Below are positions 1 to 6,922 of a stretch of DNA of 15,184 nucleotides, one piece after another. Every line of letters starts with the position of its first letter. Position 1 is the first letter of the stretch. The DNA is from JBMYYE01 sp049609065 (lineage in GTDB: Bacteria > Pseudomonadota > Alphaproteobacteria > Rhodobacterales > Rhodobacteraceae). The position numbers were made by a program, and so were the translations under genes. The notes beneath the pieces are model-generated. The model did not search any database and was not told the DNA's origin. It worked only from the letters and a program-made list of their open reading frames with translations. The stretch is from assembly GCA_049609065.1 (NCBI GenBank), contig JBMYYE010000057.1:1-15184 (forward strand), in the 5' to 3' direction.

Positions 1-1178
1 CTATCCCCATGCAAGACAAAATAGCGCTGTAAATGGGCGTAAACGCTTTCTGAAAGCGACCCGGAATGAGACGGCACATCTGAATGCACGTCGTGGGATG
101 GCCCTGCGCGCGCGCCATCGACTTCTGACGCTTCGACTTCAAGGCCACTTGCGGATATGGCCAATTGGCGCATCATATTTTGCAGCTGTCGCAGATTTCC
201 AGGCCATGACATTGCCATCAAGGGAGCAATGGCCGCCTCAGACAAGTGCCGCGCAGGGAGGCCTTGATGCTGCGCTTGTTCTAAAAAATATGTGGCCAGC
301 GCGGGGATGTCTTCGCTGCGTTCGCGCAAAGGGGGAATGCGAATGGGCATACCATTTAGACGATAGTAGAGGTCCTTTCGAAACGCCCCTTGGGTGAGGT
401 TTTCTTCAAGCGTGGGTTGGCAAGTTGAAATAAACCGCGGGCCATTTTTGAGGTTCCTTTCAATAAAATGCAAAATCTTGGCCTGTTGCGCATGATCAAA
501 ATCGGTAATTTCATCAAACACAATCGTGCCCGCATGACAGGCCGCGTCATCTTCTAGCTGATCAAGGCTGGCCGCACTCACCGTGATCATCGGTTGATCT
601 TGTCGACCACCCAGATCGTGAATGGATTGGGCAACAACCGTTTTCCCTGTCCCGCTTTCCCCCGTCAATAAGATAGGCAGATCCGTTTTCATCACACGCG
701 CCACAAGTCTGAAAAGATCCTGCATCTTGGGGCTATGCCCCACAAGCGGGAGTGTTCGCCCCTCCTCATCTTGCTCTTGTGAGGGGTCCTTTGTGTCTGC
801 TTGTACCGGTTTTGGTCGATGTTTGAGCGCCGTATTCACCCGTGTCATCAAATCAGGGAGGTCAAACGGTTTTGGCAGATAATCAAAGGCCTCCGCTTCG
901 GCGGCTTTGATGGCGGTCATGATGGTGTTTTGCGCAGAAATCACAATCACGGGCAGCATCGGGCGCTTGATGCGGATCTCTTCTAACGACTTTAGCCCAT
1001 TTCCGTCGGGCATCATGACATCCGTGATCACGGCATCGCCCATGCCTTCATCCACCCACCGCGCCAAGGTTCTAAGGGACCCCGTCGCATGCACCTTGCA
1101 CCCTGCCCGTGTGAGAGCTTGGGTCAAAACCGTGCGAATTGTACGATCATCATCCGCAATGAGAACAGTTCCATCCAT
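1..1178 (-). CDS. ntrC: Nitrogen regulatory response regulator NtrC, GAFTGA-less type (3' end cut by window)
   Basis: This is the response regulator of the nitrogen two-component system and the partner of the NtrB encoded just upstream. I translated 392 codons from the ATG at 1178; the C-terminus lies off the left edge. The receiver domain spans about residues 1-120, with acidic pocket D10/D11, phospho-acceptor D53 in ITDVMMPDGNG and K103 in LPKPF. The AAA+ domain follows, with Walker A GESGTGKT at 173-180, Walker B TIVFDEI at 218-224, RKDLYYRLN near 267-275 and PPLRERSEDIP near 282-292. The visible end (near 376-392) is the start of the Fis-type DNA-binding region. The GAFTGA loop, which should lie between the Walker motifs, is absent: they are only about 45 residues apart. 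Rhodobacter capsulatus NtrC shares this loss and activates the housekeeping polymerase, so sigma-54 independence is inferred here. An AAAGG lies about 9 bases before the start. The gap to ntrB is 15 bases, so the two are co-transcribed. Confidence 0.93.
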   Translation of the reverse strand, partial: MDGTVLIADDDRTIRTVLTQALTRAGCKVHATGSLRTLARWVDEGMGDAVITDVMMPDGNGLKSLEEIRIKRPMLPVIVISAQNTIMTAIKAAEAEAFDYLPKPFDLPDLMTRVNTALKHRPKPVQADTKDPSQEQDEEGRTLPLVGHSPKMQDLFRLVARVMKTDLPILLTGESGTGKTVVAQSIHDLGGRQDQPMITVSAASLDQLEDDAACHAGTIVFDEITDFDHAQQAKILHFIERNLKNGPRFISTCQPTLEENLTQGAFRKDLYYRLNGMPIRIPPLRERSEDIPALATYFLEQAQHQGLPARHLSEAAIAPLMAMSWPGNLRQLQNMMRQLAISASGLEVEASEVDGARAGPSHDVHSDVPSHSGSLSESVYAHLQRYFVLHGD

Positions 1179-1193
1179 CTGTGTTTACCTTTC

Positions 1194-2261
1194 TTATTGC
1201 ACCTGTGATGTCGCGCGCGATTTAGGCGGCCGTGGCAGGGATACTTTAAACGTTGTGCGCCCTACCGTGCTATCAACTGTGATCCAACCTTGATGCTGCT
1301 CAATGATTTTTGACACCAGCGCCAGACCAAGCCCAGATCCGTTTTCACGTCCTGATACAAATGGGTCAAAGACCTGATCTTGGATATCGGCGGGCAATCC
1401 AGGCCCATTGTCGATAATTTCAATTTGGAGCGGCACAGTTTGCATCTGTCCATCCTCACCCACACGGCGCATGGATGGATCATAGAAGCTACGCAACCGG
1501 ATCTCACCGCCGTCAGGTTGGGCTTCGGCTGCGTTTTTTATCAGGTTGAGGAACACTTGCATCAATTGATCCCCATCGGCAAAACAATCAGGCAAGGACG
1601 GATCAAAATCATCTTTGAATGTCATATGTGCAGCAAAGCCAACCGCTGCCATTTTACGGGCCCGGTCCAATATATCATGGACATTCACCGCCGCCAGATT
1701 TGGCCGTCGCAAATCGCCAAACTGTTCCACCTCATCCAAAAGCGTCACAATACGGCGGCATTCTTCGACGATAAGCCCCGTCAATTCACGGTCCTCGGCT
1801 TGCAAACTCATTTCTAGAAGCTGCGCCGCCCCCGTGATGCCCGCAAGCGGGTTTTTGATTTCATGCGCTAACATTTCCGCCATGCCGATCGCCGATTTCG
1901 CGGCCCGTTTGGGGGCTTTCACCGACAGATCATGGACCCGCAAAGAGGTGGCATCAAACACCAATAAAAACTCCGCCTCATGTTTGATCAAATGAAACGA
2001 AAGTGCCCCTGCGCGCATTTCAACCAACGAGGCCGCTTTGTCCGCGTAGAGGCGTTCCCCCCCTGCGGTCAGTCGATTTGTTAAAGCAAGAAAACCACCA
2101 TCAATGTTCAAAAATGCGGTGATCATCTTTCCTGAGACAGAGCGGTTTGAGCGCCCCAAGAGCATCTCAGCACTTGGGTTAACACCTGTTATCAGGCCCA
2201 CATCCGTCACGGTGAGGATCGGCATCGGCAGGCTTTGCCATAAGGTGGTATCCCCAATCAT
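1194..2261 (-). CDS. ntrB: Nitrogen regulation sensor histidine kinase NtrB
   Basis: This is a cytoplasmic histidine kinase/phosphatase that controls NtrC according to nitrogen status, in this family through PII proteins. The protein has 355 residues and no membrane segment. A PAS-like sensor covers about 5-105. The phospho-acceptor H-box is MLAHEIKNPLAG, with H133. The ATPase domain shows the N-box NLIKNAAEA (239-247), G1 box DNGPGLP (284-290), FDPF (298-301) and G2 box SGLGLA (309-314). The start is set by the ATG at 2261, which overlaps the dusB stop as ATGA, a typical coupled start. An in-frame codon further upstream (2390) would add 43 residues encoded entirely inside dusB with no family resemblance, so I reject it. 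Gene order, soluble PAS kinase architecture and the adjacent NtrC make NtrB far likelier than another kinase. Confidence 0.95.
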   Translation of the reverse strand: MIGDTTLWQSLPMPILTVTDVGLITGVNPSAEMLLGRSNRSVSGKMITAFLNIDGGFLALTNRLTAGGERLYADKAASLVEMRAGALSFHLIKHEAEFLLVFDATSLRVHDLSVKAPKRAAKSAIGMAEMLAHEIKNPLAGITGAAQLLEMSLQAEDRELTGLIVEECRRIVTLLDEVEQFGDLRRPNLAAVNVHDILDRARKMAAVGFAAHMTFKDDFDPSLPDCFADGDQLMQVFLNLIKNAAEAQPDGGEIRLRSFYDPSMRRVGEDGQMQTVPLQIEIIDNGPGLPADIQDQVFDPFVSGRENGSGLGLALVSKIIEQHQGWITVDSTVGRTTFKVSLPRPPKSRATSQVQ

Positions 2262-3277
2262 GCGACGGCCTTTTGTAGAAATTTTTCCGTGAAAACAGCG
2301 TCTAATGCCGGTTTTACAACCTGTGGATCCGGTTCCATTAATATGGGACGTTTGCGGTCTACGGCGATGCCACACGCGTCCATATACCAATTCAAATGTT
2401 TGCGCGCGACACGTTTGCCAAGGTCCACACCATAAAACGCTAACATATCTTCATAATGGGACTGCACCATTTGGATATAGGCCGCGCCTTCTGGGATGAC
2501 GGGCTGAGGGGTGCCATAAAGTGCGGCGGCCACTTGCGCCAAAAGCCAGGGCCGGCCTTGGGCCCCGCGTCCAATCATCACGCCATCCGCCCCTGAGTGT
2601 GATAAGGCCTCTTGGGCATCTTTCAGCGAACAGATATCGCCATTTGCGATGACGGGAATGGACACCGCGTCTTTGACGGCTCGAATGGCGCGCCAATCGG
2701 CGGTGCCTTTGTAAAATTGGGCCCGCGTGCGCCCATGGATCGTGATCGCCTGCACCCCAGCATTTTCGGCGCGCGTCGCCAACTCAGGCGCATTGCGCAG
2801 CGCATCATCCCACCCAAGACGCGTTTTTAGCGTTACAGGCACATCCACCGCCGCCACAACCGCATCAATCAACCGAAGTGCATGATCCAGATCCTTCATC
2901 AGCGCGGAACCTGAATAACCATTCACCACCTGCTTTGCAGGGCACCCCATATTGATATCGATAATGGGGGCGCCGTCCGCTTCTAAAATCTGGGCAGCGC
3001 GGGCCATCCATTCGCCATCACGCCCCGATATTTGCACCGCACGTATGGCATCCATGGGGGTTTCAAGCCCCAGCTCCGCGCGTTCGCGGACCCCTGGTTT
3101 TGCTTGAACCATCTCTTGGCTCGCGACCATTTCACTCACCACCATGCCCGCGCCAAAAGACGCCACGCATTTGCGAAATGGTAAATCCGTAATCCCCGCC
3201 ATAGGCGCCAACACCACAGGTGGCGTAAGTGGGATATGCGCAATCTTCACATGCTGTTCCATGATTTTTGGTCCCAT
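2258..3277 (-). CDS. dusB: tRNA-dihydrouridine synthase DusB (NifR3 family)
   Basis: This FMN- and NADPH-dependent enzyme reduces uridines in the tRNA D-loop to dihydrouridine. In 339-residue numbering, the FMN-binding TIM-barrel start is PVVLAPMAGITDLPFRK (20-36). The active-site NMGCPAKQV carries catalytic C112. HGRTRAQFYKG lies at 181-191, the phosphate-binding NGDI at 212-215 and GRGAQGRPW at 237-244. Length is normal for the family. It is the first gene of a dusB-ntrB-ntrC operon, an order well known in alphaproteobacteria where the gene was first named nifR3; the link to nitrogen control is positional. The stop overlaps the ntrB start by four bases. The start is uncertain: ATG at 3277 has AGGA 13 bases away, while ATG at 3262 (giving MEQHVKIAH) has GGGA 9 bases away and may be the true one. 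Confidence 0.95.
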   Translation of the reverse strand: MGPKIMEQHVKIAHIPLTPPVVLAPMAGITDLPFRKCVASFGAGMVVSEMVASQEMVQAKPGVRERAELGLETPMDAIRAVQISGRDGEWMARAAQILEADGAPIIDINMGCPAKQVVNGYSGSALMKDLDHALRLIDAVVAAVDVPVTLKTRLGWDDALRNAPELATRAENAGVQAITIHGRTRAQFYKGTADWRAIRAVKDAVSIPVIANGDICSLKDAQEALSHSGADGVMIGRGAQGRPWLLAQVAAALYGTPQPVIPEGAAYIQMVQSHYEDMLAFYGVDLGKRVARKHLNWYMDACGIAVDRKRPILMEPDPQVVKPALDAVFTEKFLQKAVA

Positions 3278-3308
3278 TGATGGCTATGTATCCTGCCATA
3301 ACAGCAAA

Positions 3309-3329
3309 TTTGCCTAAATATAAGGCAAA
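3309..3329. promoter_or_regulatory. Perfect dyad upstream of dusB-ntrB-ntrC, candidate NtrC site
   Basis: The arms TTTGCCT and AGGCAAA are perfect inverted copies around a 7-base A/T spacer. The core reads TGCC-N9-GGCA, so its outer trinucleotides have the TGC-N11-GCA spacing of the classical NtrC box. It is centred about 42 bases before the upstream dusB ATG and 152 bases before ispD. A very similar dyad lies upstream of amt. The position close to dusB suits an autoregulatory or repressing role better than a distant enhancer. The NtrC assignment is inference; another dyad-binding regulator is possible. Confidence 0.5.
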
Positions 3330-3388
3330 CCACCGAAGAAAGTGCGACAAAAGCCGTTTTACCATAATAAGTGCTTAAATTTTAACCA

Positions 3389-3417
3389 CTCGTTTTGTGC
3401 TCCTTTGCAAATACGAG
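3389..3417 (+). other. Possible stem-loop in the ispD leader
   Basis: Within the 193-base divergent region (3278-3470), CTCGT-TTTG can pair with CAAA-ACGAG through nine base pairs with one bulged T and a 10-base loop. It lies about 55 bases before the ispD start. There is no T-run after it, so it is not a terminator. It could be leader structure or chance. I see no convincing -35/-10 pair for either divergent gene. Confidence 0.2.
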
Positions 3418-3470
3418 CATTGTGATTTTAGAAGAAGCTGCTACATCATAGGAATGAGGTACACGACATA

Positions 3471-4154
3471 ATGAACACAGCTGCCATCATTGTTGCCGCA
3501 GGACGCGGGCGCCGATCGGGTCTTGATCACCCAAAGCAATTCGCGACACTCGGGGATAAAACCGTTCTAGAACACACAGTTAGATCGATGTCTTCACACA
3601 AATGCATCCAGTCTATTATTATCGTGCATCATCCAGACGACCAAAAAATCATGGACCAACTGGACTTACGCGGCACCATTTTGACCCCAGGGGGGAAAAC
3701 ACGCGCGGCTTCTGTCTATGAGGGGCTTCTGGTTTTACCAGAGGCGACCGAACATGTGCTGATCCATGATGCCGCACGCCCATTTGTATCCCATGTGCTA
3801 ATTGATGAGGTGCTTGAGGCACTAAAAACATCAAAAGCAGCGGCTCCTGGCCTCCCTATTGTGGATGCGCTTTGGCACGGCGATGACGGACATGTGGATC
3901 ATAGCGTGCCGCGCACCAACCTTTACCGGGCGCAAACCCCCCAAGGGTTTCGCAAAACCGCCATTATTGCAGCCCATGAGCGCGCCTTAAAGGCGGATAT
4001 TGACCCCAAAGATGACGTTGAGGCTGCTCTTGCGGCGGGCCTTAAGGTTGCCATCACCAAAGGCGATGATGGGAATTTTAAGATCACATATCCAGACGAT
4101 ATTTTGCGCGCGGAGCGGATTTTAAACAATAAGGATACGGCTTATGGACGTTAG
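3471..4154 (+). CDS. ispD: 2-C-methyl-D-erythritol 4-phosphate cytidylyltransferase
   Basis: IspD transfers CMP from CTP to methylerythritol 4-phosphate, a middle step of the non-mevalonate isoprenoid pathway in the cytoplasm. The 227 residues cover a complete enzyme of about the usual free-standing length. The nucleotide-binding loop is AAGRGRRSG (9-17), followed by PKQF (21-24). LIHDAARPFV lies at 97-106, AQTPQGF at 154-160, the acidic DPKDDVEA near 178-185 and GNFKIT at 201-206. The ATG at 3471 has GAGG about 11 bases upstream. The gene overlaps ispF by 11 bases in a different frame. In Rhodobacter relatives the two enzymes are commonly one fused polypeptide, so the separation here is notable. 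It heads the run ispD-ispF-pgpA-cinA. Confidence 0.95.
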   Translation: MNTAAIIVAAGRGRRSGLDHPKQFATLGDKTVLEHTVRSMSSHKCIQSIIIVHHPDDQKIMDQLDLRGTILTPGGKTRAASVYEGLLVLPEATEHVLIHDAARPFVSHVLIDEVLEALKTSKAAAPGLPIVDALWHGDDGHVDHSVPRTNLYRAQTPQGFRKTAIIAAHERALKADIDPKDDVEAALAAGLKVAITKGDDGNFKITYPDDILRAERILNNKDTAYGR

Positions 4155-4623
4155 GTTGGGAAATGGATTTGATGTTCATGCTTTCACTGAAGGGAATTCC
4201 GTCATTTTATGTGGCGTGGAAATCCCGCATTCATACGCCCTTAAGGGGCATTCAGACGCGGATGTGGGCATGCATGCCATTACGGATGCGATTTATGGGG
4301 CGCTCGCAGAGGGGGACATCGGTCAACATTTTCCGCCAAGCGATCCCCAATGGAAAGGCGCCGCCAGCGAAATTTTCCTAAAACACGCGGTGACACTTGC
4401 CGCCCAAAAGGGATATAAAATTGCGAATGTCGATTGCACCCTAATTTGTGAATACCCAAAAATTGGACCGCACCAAAGCGCCATGCGCACTGCGTTGAGC
4501 CAAATCATGGGTCTCGACAAAGACCGCATTTCCGCCAAAGCCACCACATCCGAGAAGCTTGGATTTACAGGCCGCGAAGAAGGCATCGCAGCCCTTGCAA
4601 CCGCAACACTGGTATCTCTATGA
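4144..4623 (+). CDS. ispF: 2-C-methyl-D-erythritol 2,4-cyclodiphosphate synthase
   Basis: IspF cyclises CDP-methylerythritol 2-phosphate with release of CMP, two steps after IspD in the isoprenoid pathway; family members are trimers with a metal site. The protein is 159 residues, a full-length family match. Metal ligands are visible as D10 and H12 in GNGFDVHAF and H44 in GHSDADVGMHAITDAIYG. DIGQHFPPSDPQWKG lies at 58-72, and the end carries the expected TTSEKLGFTGREEGIAA. Its ATG lies inside the 3' end of ispD, 11 bases before that gene stops, so translation is probably coupled. Its own TGA overlaps the next ATG by four bases (ATGA). No separate ribosome site is obvious. Confidence 0.96.
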   Translation: MDVRLGNGFDVHAFTEGNSVILCGVEIPHSYALKGHSDADVGMHAITDAIYGALAEGDIGQHFPPSDPQWKGAASEIFLKHAVTLAAQKGYKIANVDCTLICEYPKIGPHQSAMRTALSQIMGLDKDRISAKATTSEKLGFTGREEGIAALATATLVSL

Positions 4624-5123
4624 CACAAAAAATAGCACATATTATTGCCACCTTCTTTGGTATTGGTCATTTGCGGCCCGCCCCTGGCACATGGGGATCT
4701 GCCGCGGCCATTCCATTTATTTGGCTCATTCATGGCCTTTTGGGGCCTTGGGGTCTTTTGATCATGACTGTGTTTGTATTTTTCATTGGCTGGTGGGCAA
4801 CACAGGTCGACACAGCGGGAAAAGACAATCACGATCCTTCTGAAATTGTCATTGATGAAGTAGCGGGCATGTGCATTGCGCTTTTGCCTCTTTCATTTGG
4901 CATGGCTTTTGCATCAGACAACCCATGGGCGTTCCCTTATCCTGGTTGGGTTGCTGGTTTCTTGGCCTTTCGTTTGTTTGACATCACCAAACCGTGGTTG
5001 GTCGGATGGGCTGATCGGCGAAATGATGCGTTCGGCGTTATGTTCGATGATGTCATTGCGGGCCTATTTGCAGCGATTTCCGTATCCGTATTGGCCTATG
5101 TGGCCCATGTGGTTTTGGTATAA
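4620..5123 (+). CDS. pgpA: Phosphatidylglycerophosphatase A
   Basis: PgpA removes the terminal phosphate of phosphatidylglycerophosphate to give phosphatidylglycerol in the inner membrane. The 167-residue protein shows the family signature set: GHLRPAPGTWGS (16-27), the acidic DPSEIVIDEVAGM (72-84) with E75, D79 and E80, FRLFDITKPW (117-126) and GVMFDDVIAGL (139-149). Hydrophobic stretches near 31-58, 82-97, 107-120 and 145-166 fit a small membrane protein. It starts at the ATGA shared with ispF and ends in TAATG, where the last A begins the cinA ATG. The pgpA-cinA pairing is common in alphaproteobacteria. I see no defect in the conserved acidic residues. Confidence 0.94.
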   Translation: MTQKIAHIIATFFGIGHLRPAPGTWGSAAAIPFIWLIHGLLGPWGLLIMTVFVFFIGWWATQVDTAGKDNHDPSEIVIDEVAGMCIALLPLSFGMAFASDNPWAFPYPGWVAGFLAFRLFDITKPWLVGWADRRNDAFGVMFDDVIAGLFAAISVSVLAYVAHVVLV

Positions 5124-5599
5124 TGCAGGCAAAAGCCGTCATAGAGGCCGCGCAACGCGCAGGCATCATGATCACCACTGCCGAAAGCTGCACAGGTGGC
5201 GGCGTGGCCAGCGCACTCACTGAGATTGCTGGTGCCTCCGCTGTCTTTGGCTATGGGTTTGTGACCTATTCAAACGCCGCAAAATGCAAATTATTGTCCG
5301 TGCAAGACGCCACTCTTGCGGAACATGGCGCGGTCTCAGAACCTGTTGCACGAGAAATGGTCATTGGGGCCTCTGCGACCTCTGGCGCGGATCTCGGCCT
5401 TTCAATTACGGGGATCGCTGGCCCTGGCGGATCGGAGTTCAAACCCGAAGGTCGCGTCTGCTTTGGGCTAAGCTATAAAGGTAAAATCACCACAAAAACC
5501 GTGGATTTTGGTGCTTTGGGGCGAAAACATGTCCGGGTTGCGGCAACGGATCACGGGATGGGCCTTCTGCTGACGGCCCTTCATGGGATTAAATCATAA
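5123..5599 (+). CDS. pncC: CinA C-terminal domain protein, nicotinamide-nucleotide amidohydrolase (PncC)
   Basis: The protein is the stand-alone C-terminal domain of CinA, which in characterised members deamidates nicotinamide mononucleotide for NAD recycling. The 158 residues are the expected size without the N-terminal MoCF-like domain. Signature segments are TAESCTGGGVASALTEIAG (19-37), the GYGFVTYSNAAK strand (43-54), GAVSEPVAREM (69-79), and SITGIAGPGGSEFKPEGRV (94-112). The usual small hydrophobic residue after KP is a glutamate here, a minor departure. The start ATG overlaps the pgpA stop by one base. The gene is last in the ispD operon. No intrinsic terminator with a T-run follows it, so some transcription may continue towards amt. 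Confidence 0.9.
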   Translation: MQAKAVIEAAQRAGIMITTAESCTGGGVASALTEIAGASAVFGYGFVTYSNAAKCKLLSVQDATLAEHGAVSEPVAREMVIGASATSGADLGLSITGIAGPGGSEFKPEGRVCFGLSYKGKITTKTVDFGALGRKHVRVAATDHGMGLLLTALHGIKS

Positions 5600-5614
5600 G
5601 CATAACGTCTGAAA

Positions 5615-5635
5615 TCTGCCCAATAATGTGGCAGA
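5615..5635. promoter_or_regulatory. Dyad upstream of amt, candidate NtrC site 1
   Basis: Perfect six-base arms TCTGCC and GGCAGA flank nine bases. The core TGCC-N9-GGCA is the same as in the dyad before dusB. It is centred 116 bases before the amt ATG, a distance usual for an activator. The downstream bases are not T-rich, which argues against a cinA terminator. Assignment to NtrC rests on the spacing and on the neighbouring nitrogen genes. Confidence 0.5.
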
Positions 5636-5667
5636 TGCAATCTTGGTTGTGAAAAATCCGCCTTAAC

Positions 5668-5692
5668 TGCCATCAGCTCTGGCCCCGCTGAT
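5668..5692. promoter_or_regulatory. Weaker second copy upstream of amt, candidate NtrC site 2
   Basis: TGCC-N9-GGCC (5668-5684) matches seven of the eight core bases of the perfect sites. Its centre is 51 bases, close to five helical turns, from the first amt dyad. It overlaps another perfect dyad, ATCAGC-N9-GCTGAT (5672-5692), so which of the two matters is unclear. Paired boxes are common before NtrC-activated genes. This is weaker evidence than site 1. Confidence 0.3.
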
Positions 5693-5728
5693 CGGGTTGA
5701 GCCACTCACAGATGAAAGCCATCATGTG

Positions 5729-5734
5729 AGGAGA
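5729..5734 (+). promoter_or_regulatory. Ribosome binding site that fixes the amt start
   Basis: AGGAGA lies six bases before the ATG at 5741. An in-frame GTG at 5726 would place this site inside the coding sequence and add MRRRA before the normal Amt N-terminus, so 5741 is chosen as the start. Confidence 0.75.
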
Positions 5735-5740
5735 AGAGCA

Positions 5741-6922
5741 ATGAATGCTGCCGATACTGCCTGGATATTAACCGCAACGGCCCTTGTGCTGTTTATGACC
5801 TTGCCGGGGCTCGCGCTTTTTTATGGCGGGCTCGTCCGGGCGCGCAATGTGCTTAGCGTCTTTATGCACGTCTATACCATCGCCTGTCTGATGAGCATTC
5901 TTTGGCTTGCCTTTGGATATTCCATTGCGTTTGGGGATGGCACGTCGGGGTATTGGGGCGGTCTTGAGAAAGCATTCCTCAGGGGGGTAACCTCCGATAG
6001 TCTCTCAGGCACACTTCCGGAAATCCTATTTTTCATGTTCCAAATGACCTTTGCCATTATCACCCCTGCCTTGATTGTCGGGGCCTATGTTGAACGCGTG
6101 AACTTTGCATTTATCGTTGTCTTTTCTGGGCTCTGGATGTTGCTGTGTTATGCCCCTGTTGTGCACTGGATTTGGGGCGGTGGCATGATGGCTGATGGCG
6201 GCATTTTTGGCGCAATCGGAACCAAGGACTTTGCCGGCGGTATTGTCGTACATGAAACCGCAGGTCTTGCCGCCCTTCTTTTGGCTTGGGAACTTGGACC
6301 GCGGCGCAATCGGACCACCCCACCGCATAGCCCTGGGCTTGTCATGATTGGCGCGGGAATGCTTTGGGTTGGTTGGTTCGGCTTTAATGGCGGGTCCCAG
6401 CTCGCAGCAGATAGCGGCGCGGCTCTTGCCATCGGTGTTACGCATATTTCGGCCGCAACCGCGTCTTTGACTTGGGCGCTTTGGGAACGCATCAAATATG
6501 GGAAAGCCTCCTTGATTGGGATCGTGACAGGTACAATCGCGGGCCTTGCATCCATTACACCGGCTTCGGGATTCGTCGGACCTATTGAAGCACTTATTAT
6601 TGGCGCGGTTGCAGGCGTGCTCTGCCAAGAAGCCGTGACGTTTGTGCGTGGCAAAATGAAGATTGATGATACCCTTGACGTTTTTGCTGTACATGGTGTT
6701 GGTGGCATCTTTGGCACCATCATGATCGCGGTATTTGGCCACGGGACGTGGCTTGCACAGCTCGGTGCTTTGGTCATTGTTGGTCTTTTTACTGTGGTTA
6801 TCAGCTATGGTCTTATAAAGTTTTTATGCCTCTTTATACCGCTTCGCGTTGATCATGAAACAGAAGTCAATGGCCTCGATTTAGCGGCACACGGAGAGCG
6901 CGCCTATGATTTAACGTCGTAG
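5741..6922 (+). CDS. amt: Ammonium transporter (Amt/MEP/Rh family)
   Basis: This inner-membrane channel takes up ammonium. The 393 residues hold about eleven hydrophobic segments with no cleavable signal peptide. Family landmarks are visible: GLALFYGGLVRARNVLS (23-39), the Phe gate F104 in MFQMTFAIITPAL, W145 in WIWGGG, D163 in KDFAGGIVVH, pore histidines H171 and H318 (FAVHGVGG), and F213/F215 in GWFGFNGG. The C-terminal tail ends in GLDLAAHGERAYD, the region that PII proteins block in relatives. After the first pore His the usual small or hydrophobic residues are replaced by HETAG, with an acidic E172. No glnK is adjacent, unlike many amtB loci. Two NtrC-like dyads lie upstream. The stop codon abuts that of the convergent chemoreceptor gene. 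Confidence 0.95.
   Translation: MNAADTAWILTATALVLFMTLPGLALFYGGLVRARNVLSVFMHVYTIACLMSILWLAFGYSIAFGDGTSGYWGGLEKAFLRGVTSDSLSGTLPEILFFMFQMTFAIITPALIVGAYVERVNFAFIVVFSGLWMLLCYAPVVHWIWGGGMMADGGIFGAIGTKDFAGGIVVHETAGLAALLLAWELGPRRNRTTPPHSPGLVMIGAGMLWVGWFGFNGGSQLAADSGAALAIGVTHISAATASLTWALWERIKYGKASLIGIVTGTIAGLASITPASGFVGPIEALIIGAVAGVLCQEAVTFVRGKMKIDDTLDVFAVHGVGGIFGTIMIAVFGHGTWLAQLGALVIVGLFTVVISYGLIKFLCLFIPLRVDHETEVNGLDLAAHGERAYDLTS

Noticed and set aside
1380..1817. Plus-strand frame of 145 residues opposite ntrB
   Set aside because: It is the antisense of conserved kinase motifs and has no recognisable domain.
2262..2390. 43-residue N-terminal extension of NtrB from the longest open frame
   Set aside because: It lies wholly inside dusB, has no family resemblance, and the ATG at 2261 overlaps the dusB stop as a typical coupled start.
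3471..4623. ispD as a pseudogene broken by a frameshift
   Set aside because: Both IspD and IspF are full length with all key motifs and a plausible coupled start, so two working genes are the simpler reading.
5615..5635. Intrinsic terminator for the ispD-cinA operon
   Set aside because: The stem is only six pairs and no T-run follows; the matching dyad before dusB points to a protein-binding site.
5629..5643. Sigma-54 promoter before amt starting at TGGCA
   Set aside because: The -12 TTGC element is not found at the needed spacing, and the local NtrC lacks the sigma-54 contact loop.
6026..6777. Long reverse-strand frames of 209 and 238 residues inside amt
   Set aside because: They oppose a clear eleven-helix transporter, overlap each other and have low-complexity sequence without any family motif.
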